NCBI RefSeq assembly: GCF_900112065.1
Contig: NZ_FOKE01000003.1
Span: 238,052 to 302,051 of the forward strand
From: Cohnella sp. OV330
GTDB lineage: Bacteria; Bacillota; Bacilli; Paenibacillales; Paenibacillaceae
DNA length: 64,000 nucleotides
Direction: 5' to 3'
The notes under the pieces are model-generated. The model had not been told where the DNA came from, ran no database searches, and saw nothing but the letters and a program-made list of their open reading frames with translations. Each line of letters begins with the position of its first letter. Position 1 is the first letter of the stretch. Positions 49,215 to 58,989 of the stretch are shown in pieces. The position numbers were made by a program, and so were the translations under genes.

Positions 49215-51512
49215 ATGACCGAATATATCGAACGGCGCGAGAGCATCGGCTATTGGCTGGGCGAGGACGCCGCCGGCATCCTCGGCGCGGTGGCCGGACG
49301 CTACCTGGGCGCGAATCCCGAGATTCCCTTCGCGCTTCGCGCATTTTCTGCGGACGGCATTCTCCAGACCGATGAAGGCTATTACGACTTCGATCTGGCA
49401 AGGCGGCTGCCGGAAACGCGGCACGGAGAGATCGCTTATGCGTGCGGACTCGTATGGAGCGACGACGAGCGCTCGCTGGACGCGGGGATCATGCCGTTCA
49501 GTCCGGTTCGTTTCTACCTGAACGAAGCGCTGCTGTACCGCTCCGGCGCGGTCGACGAGATGAAGCCCGACGCCAAGGCGGTCGTCCCGCTCCTGCTGCG
49601 CAAGGGCTGGAATACGCTCTTGCTCGAAATGCGCAAGACGGAAGCGGGCTTCGGTTGCCGCTTCGGCGCGGAGGAAGGCAAAGTGCGCATCCTGCAGGTG
49701 CTGGCGCCGTTCGCCGAGCGCCGGGAGACCGCAGGCTGGGCGTATACCGGCGCGCTGCCGGACGCGCTGTACGGCGAAGGACTCGGGTTCCCCGACTTCG
49801 GCGGGAAGGAAGCGGACACCGGCATCGCCTGGCTGCCGGCGCGCGAGTGGCCGGCGGCTGCGGCAGCGCGGCCGAACTTCGAGCGCATCTTCGGCGTTCA
49901 GCAGGGCGCTGCCGCGGGCTATGCCTGGAGCAAGCTGCCGCCGACGTCGCGAGGCGCGAGCAGCGTATGGCGGGGCTGGGCTTACGGCCCGCTGACCGTC
50001 TGGCTGGACGGCCAGCCGATCATCGAGCTGGCCGAGGCGGGCGCGTTCAAGCGCGAGCTGCCGCTGGCGTTCGCGGACGGCCATGTGCTGGTCCGCGCAG
50101 CGACGGGCGAGCAAGGCTGGGGATTCGAGCTGGCCGTGTCCGCGGCGTCCGGCGGTCCGGTGCGCTTTGAGCTGCCGGCGCCGGTCCATGGCGCAGGCGT
50201 GGCCGGCGGCTGGCTGTACGCAGGGCCGCTGCCGGCGGATCATAATGAGGCGCCTGCCGCCGTGCAATCGGTCAAGCGGCTGTTCAAGCTGGCCGAAGGC
50301 GCGGGCTCGGCGGGGGCCGGCGGCATGACCGGCTGGGCGCTGGACGGCCCGGGTTTCCGGCTGCGTCCTTATTATGAGAACGCGATGCTGAGCAACCGCT
50401 GGACGGCGGGCGCCGCGACCAATTTCGGCCGCTGGGACTACCCGCTCGGCGTGACGATGTATGGCCTGCTGCAGACCGCCCGCGAGCTCGGTCGACCCGA
50501 GATCGCGGAATATGCCCGCGCCCATATCGACAGCTGCACCGAGTGGTACGAATATTCTCTCTGGGACAAGGCTGCCTACGGCTTTCCTTCGATTAACCAC
50601 CAGCTCGTGCTGATGAAAATGCTGGACAACTGCGGCTCGTTCGGCTCGGCGATGCTGGAGGCGTATCCGTCCGAAGGCAGCGAAGACTATCTGGCGATCG
50701 CGAACGTCATCGCGGACTTTATCGCGAATCGGCTGGAGCGGCGCGAAGACGGCGCTTATTACCGCCTGTGCGTCGGCGAATATTCCGCCGACACCATGTG
50801 GGCGGACGATTTGTACATGAGCGCGCCGTTCCTGAGCCGATATGCGGGGATCACTGGAGACCAGCGCTATCTGGATGACGCGGCAAGCCAGTTCCTGCAT
50901 TACCGGCGCTACCTGTACATGGAGGACCGCGGCGTCATGAGCCATGTATACGACTTCAAATACGGCAAGGCGACGCGCATTCCGTGGGGCAGAGGCAACG
51001 GCTGGACGCTGTTCTCGCTGTCGGAGCTGCTGGAGCGGCTGCCTTTGGCGCACAAGGACCGGCCGGCGCTTCTCGCGTTTTTCCGCGAGCTGTGCGCGGG
51101 CATCGCGGCGCAGCAGGGCGAGTCCGGCCTGTGGCGACAGGTGCTGACCGATCCGGACGCGTACGAGGAAGCCTCCTGCACGGCGATGTTCGCCTACGCG
51201 TTCGCGCGGGGCGTCCGCTTCGGATGGCTGGAGGGCGCCGCTCGCTATACCGACGCGGCACTTCGCGGCTGGCGGGGGCTTGCGACGAAGGCGATCGACC
51301 GCAACGGCAACGTGCACGGCGTATGCAGCGGCTCGCGTTATTCTTTTACCGAGGACTACTACAAGTACGATCTGCTCACCGTCGTCAACGACAATCATGG
51401 GACCGGCATCATGATGCTGGCGGGCGTGGAGATCTGCCGCCTTGAGAAGTTCCTGCGCGAGCGGGATTCGTCGGGGGCGTCGTCGGCCGCGCAGGCCGGC
51501 GCCGGCGCGTGA
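49215..51512 (+). CDS. GH105-like unsaturated uronyl hydrolase with N-terminal extension
   Basis: 765 residues, no signal peptide; GGGGTGATC precedes the ATG. The first 370 residues are a beta-rich domain with no clear family; the C-terminal 390 form an (alpha/alpha)6 barrel of the GH88/GH105 type: NFGRWDYPLGVTMYGLLQTARELG, TMWADDLYMSAPFLSRYAGITGD, IPWGRGNGWTLFSLSELLERLP, SCTAMFAYAFARGVRFGW and NGNVHGVCSGS. The Asp of WADD is the expected catalytic acid. Such enzymes hydrate and release unsaturated uronic acids left by lyases. The N-terminal half doubles the usual length. Confidence 0.85.
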   Translation: MTEYIERRESIGYWLGEDAAGILGAVAGRYLGANPEIPFALRAFSADGILQTDEGYYDFDLARRLPETRHGEIAYACGLVWSDDERSLDAGIMPFSPVRFYLNEALLYRSGAVDEMKPDAKAVVPLLLRKGWNTLLLEMRKTEAGFGCRFGAEEGKVRILQVLAPFAERRETAGWAYTGALPDALYGEGLGFPDFGGKEADTGIAWLPAREWPAAAAARPNFERIFGVQQGAAAGYAWSKLPPTSRGASSVWRGWAYGPLTVWLDGQPIIELAEAGAFKRELPLAFADGHVLVRAATGEQGWGFELAVSAASGGPVRFELPAPVHGAGVAGGWLYAGPLPADHNEAPAAVQSVKRLFKLAEGAGSAGAGGMTGWALDGPGFRLRPYYENAMLSNRWTAGAATNFGRWDYPLGVTMYGLLQTARELGRPEIAEYARAHIDSCTEWYEYSLWDKAAYGFPSINHQLVLMKMLDNCGSFGSAMLEAYPSEGSEDYLAIANVIADFIANRLERREDGAYYRLCVGEYSADTMWADDLYMSAPFLSRYAGITGDQRYLDDAASQFLHYRRYLYMEDRGVMSHVYDFKYGKATRIPWGRGNGWTLFSLSELLERLPLAHKDRPALLAFFRELCAGIAAQQGESGLWRQVLTDPDAYEEASCTAMFAYAFARGVRFGWLEGAARYTDAALRGWRGLATKAIDRNGNVHGVCSGSRYSFTEDYYKYDLLTVVNDNHGTGIMMLAGVEICRLEKFLRERDSSGASSAAQAGAGA

Positions 51513-51549
51513 ACGACTGGCCGGGGAGCGGCCGAGAGGAGAGAGTGAA

Positions 51550-53412
51550 TTGACCCTACGATTAACGATGGCCCAGGCGCTGCTGAAGTTTCTGGACAAC
51601 CAATATATATCGGTAGACGGCGTGGAGACGAAGTTCGTGCAAGGCGTGATGGGGATCTTCGGCCACGGCAACGTGACCGGCATCGGCGAGGCGCTCGAGC
51701 GAAGCGCGGGCGAGCTCGTCTACGTGCAGGGCAAAAACGAGCAGGGCATGGTTCATGCGGCCGCCGCCTATGCGAAGCAGAAAAACCGCCGGCAGATCTG
51801 GGCGTGCACGTCGTCCATCGGCCCGGGCGCGCTCAATATGGTGACGGCTGCGGCGACCGCGACCGTCAACCGGATCCCGGTGCTGCTGCTGCCCGGCGAC
51901 AACTTCGCCGGCCGCCAGCCGGACCCGGTGCTGCAGCAGCTGGAGGTGGCGTCCGACTACAACGTCTCCGCGGCGGACGCCTTCAAGCCGGTCAGCCGCT
52001 ACTGGGACCGCATCGTTCGTCCCGAACAGCTGATGGCGGCGGCGCTGCAGGCGATGCGGGTGCTGACCGATGCCGCCGAGACGGGCGCGGTGACGCTGGC
52101 GCTGCCGCAGGACGTGCAGGCTGAAGCGTACGACTATCCGGACGCATTTTTCGTGAAACGCGTGCACGTCGTCGACCGCCGTCCGCCGTCGACCGCGGCC
52201 GTAGAGCGGGCGACGATGCTGATCGCCGGCGCCAAGAGGCCGCTCGTCATTGCCGGCGGAGGCGTGCTGTACGCGGACGCGACGGCCGAGCTGGCGGCGT
52301 TCGCGGAGCGCTTCGGCATCCCCGTGGCGGAGACGCAGGCGGGCAAGAGCGCGCTGCCCTGGGACCATCCGCTGAATCTGGGCGCCATCGGCGTGACCGG
52401 CTCGCTGGCCGCCAACCGGATCGCGGCGGAGGCGGATCTCATTATCGGGATCGGTACGCGGTACTCGGACTTCACGACGGCGTCGAAGCGGGCTTTCCGG
52501 GGCGAAGGCGTGAAGTTCGTGAACCTGAACGTGCAAGCTGCGGACGCGGCGAAACTGGAAGGAACCGCGCTTGTCGCGGACGCGAAAACAGGGCTGATCG
52601 CCCTGCAGGCTGCATTGAATGCGGCTGACTATCGCAGCGCGTATGCCGAGGGCGAGCTTGCGGCGCTGAAGGCGGAGTGGGATCGCGAGGTCGACCGTCT
52701 CTTCGCGGCGGAGCATGCGGACGGCCTGGCGCAGACGCGGGCGCTCGGCGTTATCCAGGAGACGATCGACCCGTCGTCGGTCGTCGTCTGCGCGGCGGGC
52801 AGCCTGCCCGGGGACCTGCATCGCCTATGGCGTCCAGCGCAGCCCAAGACGTACCACATGGAATACGGCTTCTCCTGCATGGGTTACGAAGTAGCGGGCG
52901 CTTTCGGCGCCGCGCTGGCTGAGCCTGAGCGCGAAGTGTACGCGTTCGTGGGCGACGGCAGCTACCTGATGATGCATTCGGAGCTGGTCACGAGCCTGCA
53001 GGAAGGCCGCAAGATTACGATCCTTCTTTTCGACAACCATGGCTTCCAATGCATTCACAACCTGCAGCGCGCGAACGGCAGCGACGGCTTCGGCAATGAA
53101 TTCCGCTACCGCAGCGTCGATACGGGCCGCTTGACCGGCGCGCCTCTGCCGATCGACTTCGCCGCGCATGCCCGCAGCCTGGGGGCTGTCGCTTACACCG
53201 CACGGACGCCGGAAGAACTCCGCGAGGCGCTTGCGCAGGCCAAACGGGAGACGACGACCACGCTGATCGAGATTCCGGTCGTGCCCGGCACGAACACGGA
53301 CGGCTACGAATCGTGGTGGCGCGTCGAGGTGCCGGAAGTGTCCGTCTCGCCGAAGGTCGGCGCGGCGCAGCGGGAGATGGCGGCGAGGACGGCGGAAGCG
53401 AAGCCTTACTAA
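51550..53412 (+). CDS. iolD: 3D-trihydroxycyclohexane-1,2-dione hydrolase
   Basis: 620 residues from the TTG at 51550, chosen because AGGAGAGAG lies upstream and the product then begins like B. subtilis IolD (RLTxAQAL.KFL). ThDP-enzyme features: FGHGNVTGIGEAL, the catalytic Glu in YVQGKNEQGMVHAAAAYAKQ, VSRYWDRIVRPEQLM, and the ThDP/Mg motif GDGSYLMMHSELVTS..NHGFQCIHNLQ. It opens the ring of the diketone made by IolE to give 5-deoxy-D-glucuronate. First gene of the iolDECAGB set; it follows GH105 by 37 bp. Confidence 0.95.
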   Translation: MTLRLTMAQALLKFLDNQYISVDGVETKFVQGVMGIFGHGNVTGIGEALERSAGELVYVQGKNEQGMVHAAAAYAKQKNRRQIWACTSSIGPGALNMVTAAATATVNRIPVLLLPGDNFAGRQPDPVLQQLEVASDYNVSAADAFKPVSRYWDRIVRPEQLMAAALQAMRVLTDAAETGAVTLALPQDVQAEAYDYPDAFFVKRVHVVDRRPPSTAAVERATMLIAGAKRPLVIAGGGVLYADATAELAAFAERFGIPVAETQAGKSALPWDHPLNLGAIGVTGSLAANRIAAEADLIIGIGTRYSDFTTASKRAFRGEGVKFVNLNVQAADAAKLEGTALVADAKTGLIALQAALNAADYRSAYAEGELAALKAEWDREVDRLFAAEHADGLAQTRALGVIQETIDPSSVVVCAAGSLPGDLHRLWRPAQPKTYHMEYGFSCMGYEVAGAFGAALAEPEREVYAFVGDGSYLMMHSELVTSLQEGRKITILLFDNHGFQCIHNLQRANGSDGFGNEFRYRSVDTGRLTGAPLPIDFAAHARSLGAVAYTARTPEELREALAQAKRETTTTLIEIPVVPGTNTDGYESWWRVEVPEVSVSPKVGAAQREMAARTAEAKPY

Positions 53413-53451
53413 TAACGGCGCCTTATTAATATAGAGGAAGAGGTGAGCCGC

Positions 53452-54369
53452 ATGGCCGATCGGCCGTTCAAACTAGGCATCCATCCGATCAACTGGGTGG
53501 GCGAAGACGTGTCTGAGCACGGCGCGCACACGACGTTCGAGACCATCGTGGACGATATCGCGTCCCTCGGCCTGACCGGAACGGAGATGGGGCGCAAGTT
53601 TCCGAAGGATCCGGCCGTGCTGAAGCGGGAGCTCGATGCCCGCGGCATCCGGCTCGTGTCCCAGTGGAAGTCCGTGCTGTTCTCCGATCCGGCGTACCTC
53701 GAACGGGAGCTGGAAGATTACCGCCGTCATGCGGCGTTTCTGGCCGAGTTCGGCAGCACGGTCATCAGCACGGCGGAGGTCGGAGGCTCCCTGCACTTCG
53801 ACCCCCGGCGCACGCCTGCGGAGAAAACGGTGCTGAGGTTGGACGAGGCAGGCTGGGACAGTCTCGCAAAGGGACTGAACGCGGCCGGCGAGATTGCGCG
53901 GAGCTTCGGCATGAAGCTGGCGTACCACCATCACGGCGGCACGGTCGTCGAGCAGCCGGAAGAGATCGACGAGCTGCTCCGCCGGACCGACCCTGCGCTC
54001 GTTCACCTGCTGTACGATACGGGCCACGCCTTTTACGGCGGCTCCGATCCGCTGGCGCTGCTGCGCAAACATTACGAAAGAGTCGCTTATATCCACCTGA
54101 AGGATATTCGGCCCAAGGTGCTCGCCGAAGCCCGGACGGAAGACGCCGACTTCGTCACCTGCATCCGCAAGGGCGTGTTTACTGTCCCGGGCGACGGATG
54201 CATCGATTTTGGACCGATCGTGCGCGAGCTGCTGGCGCGCGGCTACGACGGCTGGGCGATGCTGGAGGGCGAGCAGGATCCGGCGCTCCACCAGCCCCGC
54301 GAATACGCGCGCAGGGCGATCGTTTATCTCGACGCGATCCTGGACAGGTTCAAGGGACTGCCGACATAA
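53452..54369 (+). CDS. iolE: myo-Inosose-2 dehydratase
   Basis: 305 residues; the ATG at 53452 has GAGGTGAG upstream, a GTG three codons earlier being less likely. TIM-barrel dehydratase with LGIHPINWVGEDVSEHG, TEMGRKFPKD, KLAYHHHGGTVVEQPEEIDELL, LLYDTGHAFYGG and GYDGWAMLEGEQDPA, all as in known IolE proteins; the metal-binding Glu, Asp and His residues are visible. It removes water from 2-keto-myo-inositol. 39 bp after iolD, 16 bp before iolC. Confidence 0.95.
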   Translation: MADRPFKLGIHPINWVGEDVSEHGAHTTFETIVDDIASLGLTGTEMGRKFPKDPAVLKRELDARGIRLVSQWKSVLFSDPAYLERELEDYRRHAAFLAEFGSTVISTAEVGGSLHFDPRRTPAEKTVLRLDEAGWDSLAKGLNAAGEIARSFGMKLAYHHHGGTVVEQPEEIDELLRRTDPALVHLLYDTGHAFYGGSDPLALLRKHYERVAYIHLKDIRPKVLAEARTEDADFVTCIRKGVFTVPGDGCIDFGPIVRELLARGYDGWAMLEGEQDPALHQPREYARRAIVYLDAILDRFKGLPT

Positions 54370-54385
54370 GGGAGGCTTAACAGCG

Positions 54386-55399
54386 ATGGGAATCATCGAT
54401 TTTAACGCGGATAAAAAGCTCGACTTCGCGGCCATCGGTCGCCTGTGCATCGACCTCAACGCCAACGAGATCAACAGGCCGATGGAGGAGACGCTCACGT
54501 TCACCAAATACGTAGGCGGCTCTCCGGCCAATATTTGCATCGGCATGTCCCGCCTCGGCCTCGCCACCGGCTTCATCGGCAAGGTGGCGAACGACCAGAT
54601 GGGCCGATTTATTGCGCAATATCTCGCCAAAGAAGGCATCGACTCGTCGAGCGTGTCGATCGACCGCACGGGCGCGACGACGGGACTCGCATTCACCGAG
54701 ATCAAGAGCCCGACCGATTGCAGCATCCTGATGTACCGCGACAATGCCGCCGACCTCCTGTTGACGCCGGACGAAGTTAGCGAGGCGCTCGTCGCGGACG
54801 CCAAGATGCTGCTGATCTCCGGGACGGCGCTCGCGGCCAGTCCGTCGCGGGAAGCGGTGTTCCTCGCGCTCGACTACGCGAAGCGCCACGGCGCGGTCAT
54901 CGCGTTCGATCTCGACTACCGGCCCTATACGTGGCGCTCGGAGCAGGAGACGGCCGTCTACTATAACCTCGCCGCAGAGAAATGCGACATCATTCTCGGC
55001 ACGCGCGAGGAGTTCGACATGATGGAGCGCTTCGAACGCAATCCGGACCGCGACGACCGCGTCACGGCATCCAAGTGGTTCGCGTACAGCGCGCAGCTCG
55101 TCGTTATCAAGCACGGCAAAGAAGGCTCCGTCGCCTATACGAAGGACGGGGCGGCGCACACGGCCCGCAGCTTCCCGGCCAAGGTCGTCAAGACTTTCGG
55201 CGCCGGCGACTCGTATGCGGCGGGCTTCCTGTACGGTCTGCTGCAGGGGTGGGAGGTCGAGCGCTGCATGGAATTCGGTAGCGCCGCGGCCTGCATCGTC
55301 ATCTCCAGCCACAGCTGCTCGGACGCGATGCCGACGACAGGCGCCGTCCACGACTATATCGAGCGCTGCAACCGCGGCGAGATTACGGCAAACAGCTAA
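54386..55399 (+). CDS. iolC: 5-Dehydro-2-deoxygluconokinase
   Basis: 337 residues with GGGAGG before the ATG. PfkB family: AAIGRLCIDLNANEINRP, YVGGSPANICIGMSRLGL, FDLDYRPYTW and the ATP/catalytic motif VKTFGAGDSYAAGFLYGLL, whose Asp is the general base. It phosphorylates 5-dehydro-2-deoxy-D-gluconate. IolC usually feeds the aldolase IolJ, which is not in this window. Confidence 0.95.
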   Translation: MGIIDFNADKKLDFAAIGRLCIDLNANEINRPMEETLTFTKYVGGSPANICIGMSRLGLATGFIGKVANDQMGRFIAQYLAKEGIDSSSVSIDRTGATTGLAFTEIKSPTDCSILMYRDNAADLLLTPDEVSEALVADAKMLLISGTALAASPSREAVFLALDYAKRHGAVIAFDLDYRPYTWRSEQETAVYYNLAAEKCDIILGTREEFDMMERFERNPDRDDRVTASKWFAYSAQLVVIKHGKEGSVAYTKDGAAHTARSFPAKVVKTFGAGDSYAAGFLYGLLQGWEVERCMEFGSAAACIVISSHSCSDAMPTTGAVHDYIERCNRGEITANS

Positions 55400-55444
55400 T
55401 TACTAGAACCTATCAGATGGACATCGGAAAGGGGCAATCACGCC

Positions 55445-56911
55445 ATGACGAATCGAATCGACGCCGCGGTGGGGACGCTGAGCAACCGGATCGGAGGCAA
55501 GCAGGTGCCGTCCGCCTCCGGGAAGGTAGAACCGGTGTACAATCCGGCCACCGAAGAGGTGATCGCCTACGTCCCGCTGTCGAGCAAAGCGGACGTGGAC
55601 GCGGCCGTTCAAGCGGCCGCCGAAGCGGGACGCGCATGGGCGAAGACGGCGGTGCCCCGCCGCGCCCGGATCCTGTTCAAATACCAGCAGCTGCTCGTCG
55701 AACGCTGGGAAGAGCTGGCGAAACTCATCACGATCGAAAACGGCAAGAGCTATGCGGAAGCGTACGGCGAAGTACAGCGGGGCATCGAGTGCGTGGAGTT
55801 CGCCGCCGGCGCGCCTTCCCTCATGATGGGCAAGCAGCTGCCCGATATCGCGACGAACCTCGAGTCGGGCATGTACCGTTACCCGGTCGGCGTCGCGGCA
55901 GGCATCACGCCGTTCAATTTCCCGATGATGGTGCCTTGCTGGATGTTCCCGCTCGCGATCGCCTGCGGCAACGCGTTCGTGCTCAAGCCTTCGGAGCGCA
56001 CCCCGCTCCTGGCGCAGCGGCTCGCCGAGCTGTTCGACGAAGCCGGGCTGCCGCCGGGCGTGCTGAACATCGTGCACGGCGCGCATGACGCGGTTAACGG
56101 CATCCTCGAACATCCCGGCATCGCGGCCGTCTCCTTCGTCGGCTCGCAGCCGGTGGCCGAGTACGTGTACAAGACCGCTTCGGCGCACGGCAAGCGCGTC
56201 CAGGCGCTGGCCGGCGCCAAAAACCACAGCATCGTCATGCCGGACGCCGACCTCGACGCGGCGGTCACCCAGATCGTCGCCGCCGCCTTCGGCTCCGCGG
56301 GCGAGCGCTGCATGGCCTGCTCCGTCGTCGTGGCGGTCGGCGACATCGGCGACGCGCTGGTGGAAAAGCTGAAGCAGGCCGCGGACGCGATCTCGATCGG
56401 CAACGGCCTGGAAGAAGGCGTCTTCCTCGGCCCGGTCATCCGCGATTCGCACAAAGCCCGCACGCTCGGTTATATCGAAGCCGGCGAGAAGGAAGGCGCG
56501 AAGCTCGTGCGCGACGGACGCCAGGACGCGGCGGCGGACGGCAAGGGCTACTTCGTCGGGCCGACGATCTTCGACGACGTCGCCTGCGAGATGAAGATCT
56601 GGCGGGACGAGATATTCGCGCCGGTGCTGGCCGTCATGCGTGCCGCCACGCTGGGCGAAGCGATCGAGATCGCCAACCGCTCCGAATTCGCGAACGGCGC
56701 CTGCCTGTTCACGGACAGCGGCAGCGCCGTGCGCCAGTTCCGCGAGACGATCGACGCCGGCATGCTCGGCATCAATTTGGGCGTGCCGGCGCCAATGGCG
56801 TTTTTCCCGTTCTCGGGCTGGAAGAAGTCGTTCTACGGCGACCTCCACGCGAACGGCACGGACGGCGTCGAATTCTATACGCGCAAAAAAATGGTGACGG
56901 CGCGGTGGTAA
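55445..56911 (+). CDS. iolA: Methylmalonate-semialdehyde dehydrogenase (CoA-acylating)
   Basis: 488 residues. ALDH family: [67 protein letters not shown], and the catalytic Cys in [15 protein letters not shown], the MMSDH signature. GGAAAGGGG precedes the ATG. It oxidises malonate semialdehyde from the IolJ step to acetyl-CoA with CO2 release, linking inositol breakdown to central metabolism. 45 bp after iolC. Confidence 0.95.
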   Translation: MTNRIDAAVGTLSNRIGGKQVPSASGKVEPVYNPATEEVIAYVPLSSKADVDAAVQAAAEAGRAWAKTAVPRRARILFKYQQLLVERWEELAKLITIENGKSYAEAYGEVQRGIECVEFAAGAPSLMMGKQLPDIATNLESGMYRYPVGVAAGITPFNFPMMVPCWMFPLAIACGNAFVLKPSERTPLLAQRLAELFDEAGLPPGVLNIVHGAHDAVNGILEHPGIAAVSFVGSQPVAEYVYKTASAHGKRVQALAGAKNHSIVMPDADLDAAVTQIVAAAFGSAGERCMACSVVVAVGDIGDALVEKLKQAADAISIGNGLEEGVFLGPVIRDSHKARTLGYIEAGEKEGAKLVRDGRQDAAADGKGYFVGPTIFDDVACEMKIWRDEIFAPVLAVMRAATLGEAIEIANRSEFANGACLFTDSGSAVRQFRETIDAGMLGINLGVPAPMAFFPFSGWKKSFYGDLHANGTDGVEFYTRKKMVTARW

Positions 56912-56975
56912 GCGGGTTCGGAAACAAGCAAACGGCGGATGGCCGGTTCACGGAATCAGCAGGGAGGAACCTACG

Positions 56976-58025
56976 TTGAGCAACACTTTGAAAACGATCG
57001 GCATCGGCATCGTCGGCGCCGGCCGGATCGGCAAGATCCATGCGGACAATCTGCTCCGCATGCCCGGCGTCAAGGTCGCGGCGATCGCGGATCCGTTCGC
57101 GGGCGAAGCGCTCGCGGCATGGGCCGCGGAGCGCGGCATCGCCCGGGTGACGGCCGATGCGAGAGAGATTTTGACGGATCCCGCAGTCGAGGCGGTCGTC
57201 ATCTGCTCGCCCACCGACACTCACGTCCCGTTGATCGTGGAGGCGGCCGCGAACGGCAAGGCGATTTTCTGCGAGAAGCCCGTCAGCATGAGCGTCGAAG
57301 GGACGCGCGAGGCGCTGCGCGCGGTTGCGGTTGCGGGCGTCAGCCTGCAAATCGGCTTCAACCGGCGGTTCGACCATAACTTCCGGCGCGTGAAGGAGAT
57401 CGTAGGGGAGGGCAGAGTCGGCGAGCCGCATCTGATTAAGATCACTTCCCGCGATCCGAGCCCGCCGCCGATCGAGTACGTCAAGGTATCCGGCGGCCTG
57501 TTCATGGACATGGCGATCCACGACTTCGACATCGCCCGCTTCCTCTCGGGCAGCGAGGTGGAGGAGGTATTCGCGCAAGGCGCGGTGCTGGTCGATCCGT
57601 CCATCGGCGAAGCCGGCGACATCGATACGGCGATCACGACGCTGAAGTTCGCCAGCGGGGCGCTCGGCGTCATCGACAACAGCCGGCGAGCCGTCTACGG
57701 CTACGACCAGCGGGTCGAGGTGTTCGGCTCCGGCGGCAGCGTGTCGATCGGCAACGACTATCCGAACACGGCGGTCGTGAGCGGACCGGAAGCAATTACG
57801 CGGGATAAGCCGCTGCACTTTTTTCTGGAGCGGTATACGGAAGCTTATCGGGACGAGATGCGCCAGTTCGTCGACAGCGTGCGAACGGGGCGGCCTGTGC
57901 CTGTGAGCGGCCAAGACGGCCTGCAGGCGGAGCTGATCGCCCTGGCGGCGAAGCGCTCGCTCGAGACGGGACGCCCGGTCAAGCTGGCCGAGCTCGCCGA
58001 CGCCGGCCTGGCCTTGGAAGCATAA
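56976..58025 (+). CDS. iolG: Inositol 2-dehydrogenase
   Basis: 349 residues, TTG start with AGGGAGGAA eight bases upstream. Gfo/Idh/MocA family: IGIVGAGRIGKIHADNLLRMPGV (NAD site), FCEKPVSM with the catalytic Lys, GFNRRFDHNFRRVKEIV and GGLFMDMAIHDFDIARFLSGSEVEEV with catalytic Asp/His. It oxidises myo-inositol to 2-keto-myo-inositol, the first pathway step, even though the gene sits near the end of the operon. Confidence 0.93.
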   Translation: MSNTLKTIGIGIVGAGRIGKIHADNLLRMPGVKVAAIADPFAGEALAAWAAERGIARVTADAREILTDPAVEAVVICSPTDTHVPLIVEAAANGKAIFCEKPVSMSVEGTREALRAVAVAGVSLQIGFNRRFDHNFRRVKEIVGEGRVGEPHLIKITSRDPSPPPIEYVKVSGGLFMDMAIHDFDIARFLSGSEVEEVFAQGAVLVDPSIGEAGDIDTAITTLKFASGALGVIDNSRRAVYGYDQRVEVFGSGGSVSIGNDYPNTAVVSGPEAITRDKPLHFFLERYTEAYRDEMRQFVDSVRTGRPVPVSGQDGLQAELIALAAKRSLETGRPVKLAELADAGLALEA

Positions 58026-58041
58026 GAGAGGGGGAGCATGC

Positions 58042-58851
58042 ATGGGCATGTCCGAGTTGATCGTACCTTCGCGCGCGGTTCCCGACGAACGGGGCTGCGT
58101 GCTGTCCGTCACGCCGGAGAGCGCCGGATGGACGTATGTCGGCTTCGAGGTGTTCCGGCTCGCGGCCGGGGACAAGCTCGGCCGGGAGACCGGCGGCCAG
58201 GAGGCGGCGCTTGTGCTGCTGTCCGGCCGTGCGGACGTGAGCGCCGGCGATCAGACGTGGCGGGGCGTCGGCAAGCGCATGAGCGTGTTCGAAAAGACGC
58301 CGCCCTACACCGTCTATGTGCCGTCGGGCGACCAATGGGATCTGGAGGCGCTGACCGAAGTGGAGCTGGCGGTCTGCCTGGCGCCCGGTCGCTGCGGCCA
58401 TGCGGCGCGGCTGATCGCCCCGGAAGACGTCGGCGTGGAGCACCGGGGGAGCGGCAGCATGTCGCGCCTCGTGCACAACATCCTTCCGGAGAGCGAGCCG
58501 GCGGACAGCTTGCTCGTCGTCGAAGTGTTCACCCCGGCCGGGCACTGGTCGAGCTATCCGCCGCACAAGCACGACACGGACAATCTGCCGAACGAGTCGC
58601 TGCTGGAGGAGACGTATTACTTCCGCGTGCAGCCCGAGCAGGGCTTCGCGGTGCAGCGCGTCTACACCGACGACCGCTCGCTCGACGAGACGCTCGCCGT
58701 CAAGGACCGCGAAGCGGTGCTCGTGCCCCGGGGCTACCACCCTGTATCCGCGCCGCCGGGCTACGACGTCTATTACTTGAACGTCATGGCAGGACCGACG
58801 CGCACTTGGCGCTTCCACAACGATCCCGACCACGCTTGGCTGATGCGATGA
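58042..58851 (+). CDS. iolB: 5-Deoxy-glucuronate isomerase
   Basis: 269 residues; GAGGGGGAG precedes the ATG at 58042. Bicupin fold with the metal-binding YPPHKHDTDNLPNESLLEETYYFRVQPEQGFAVQRVYTDD and RGYHPVSAPPGYDVYYLNVMAGP, as in IolB/KduI-like isomerases. It converts 5-deoxy-D-glucuronate to 5-dehydro-2-deoxygluconate. 16 bp after iolG; last gene before a strong terminator. Confidence 0.95.
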   Translation: MGMSELIVPSRAVPDERGCVLSVTPESAGWTYVGFEVFRLAAGDKLGRETGGQEAALVLLSGRADVSAGDQTWRGVGKRMSVFEKTPPYTVYVPSGDQWDLEALTEVELAVCLAPGRCGHAARLIAPEDVGVEHRGSGSMSRLVHNILPESEPADSLLVVEVFTPAGHWSSYPPHKHDTDNLPNESLLEETYYFRVQPEQGFAVQRVYTDDRSLDETLAVKDREAVLVPRGYHPVSAPPGYDVYYLNVMAGPTRTWRFHNDPDHAWLMR

Positions 58852-58885
58852 TGCCCTGACGCTTTTAACCGAACCACCCGAAAGA

Positions 58886-58913
58886 AACCGCGCCTAACCG
58901 GCGCGGTTTTTTT
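58886..58913 (+). terminator. Terminator of the iol operon
   Basis: AACCGCGCC and GGCGCGGTT (58886-58894, 58900-58908) followed by TTTTT. Confidence 0.92.
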
Positions 58914-58989
58914 GCTGGAGCAGAACGACATGGCCCCCAAATAAGCATAATCGCAGGCTGCGGTAGAGGCCGGCAGGCTGGAGCGAGAC

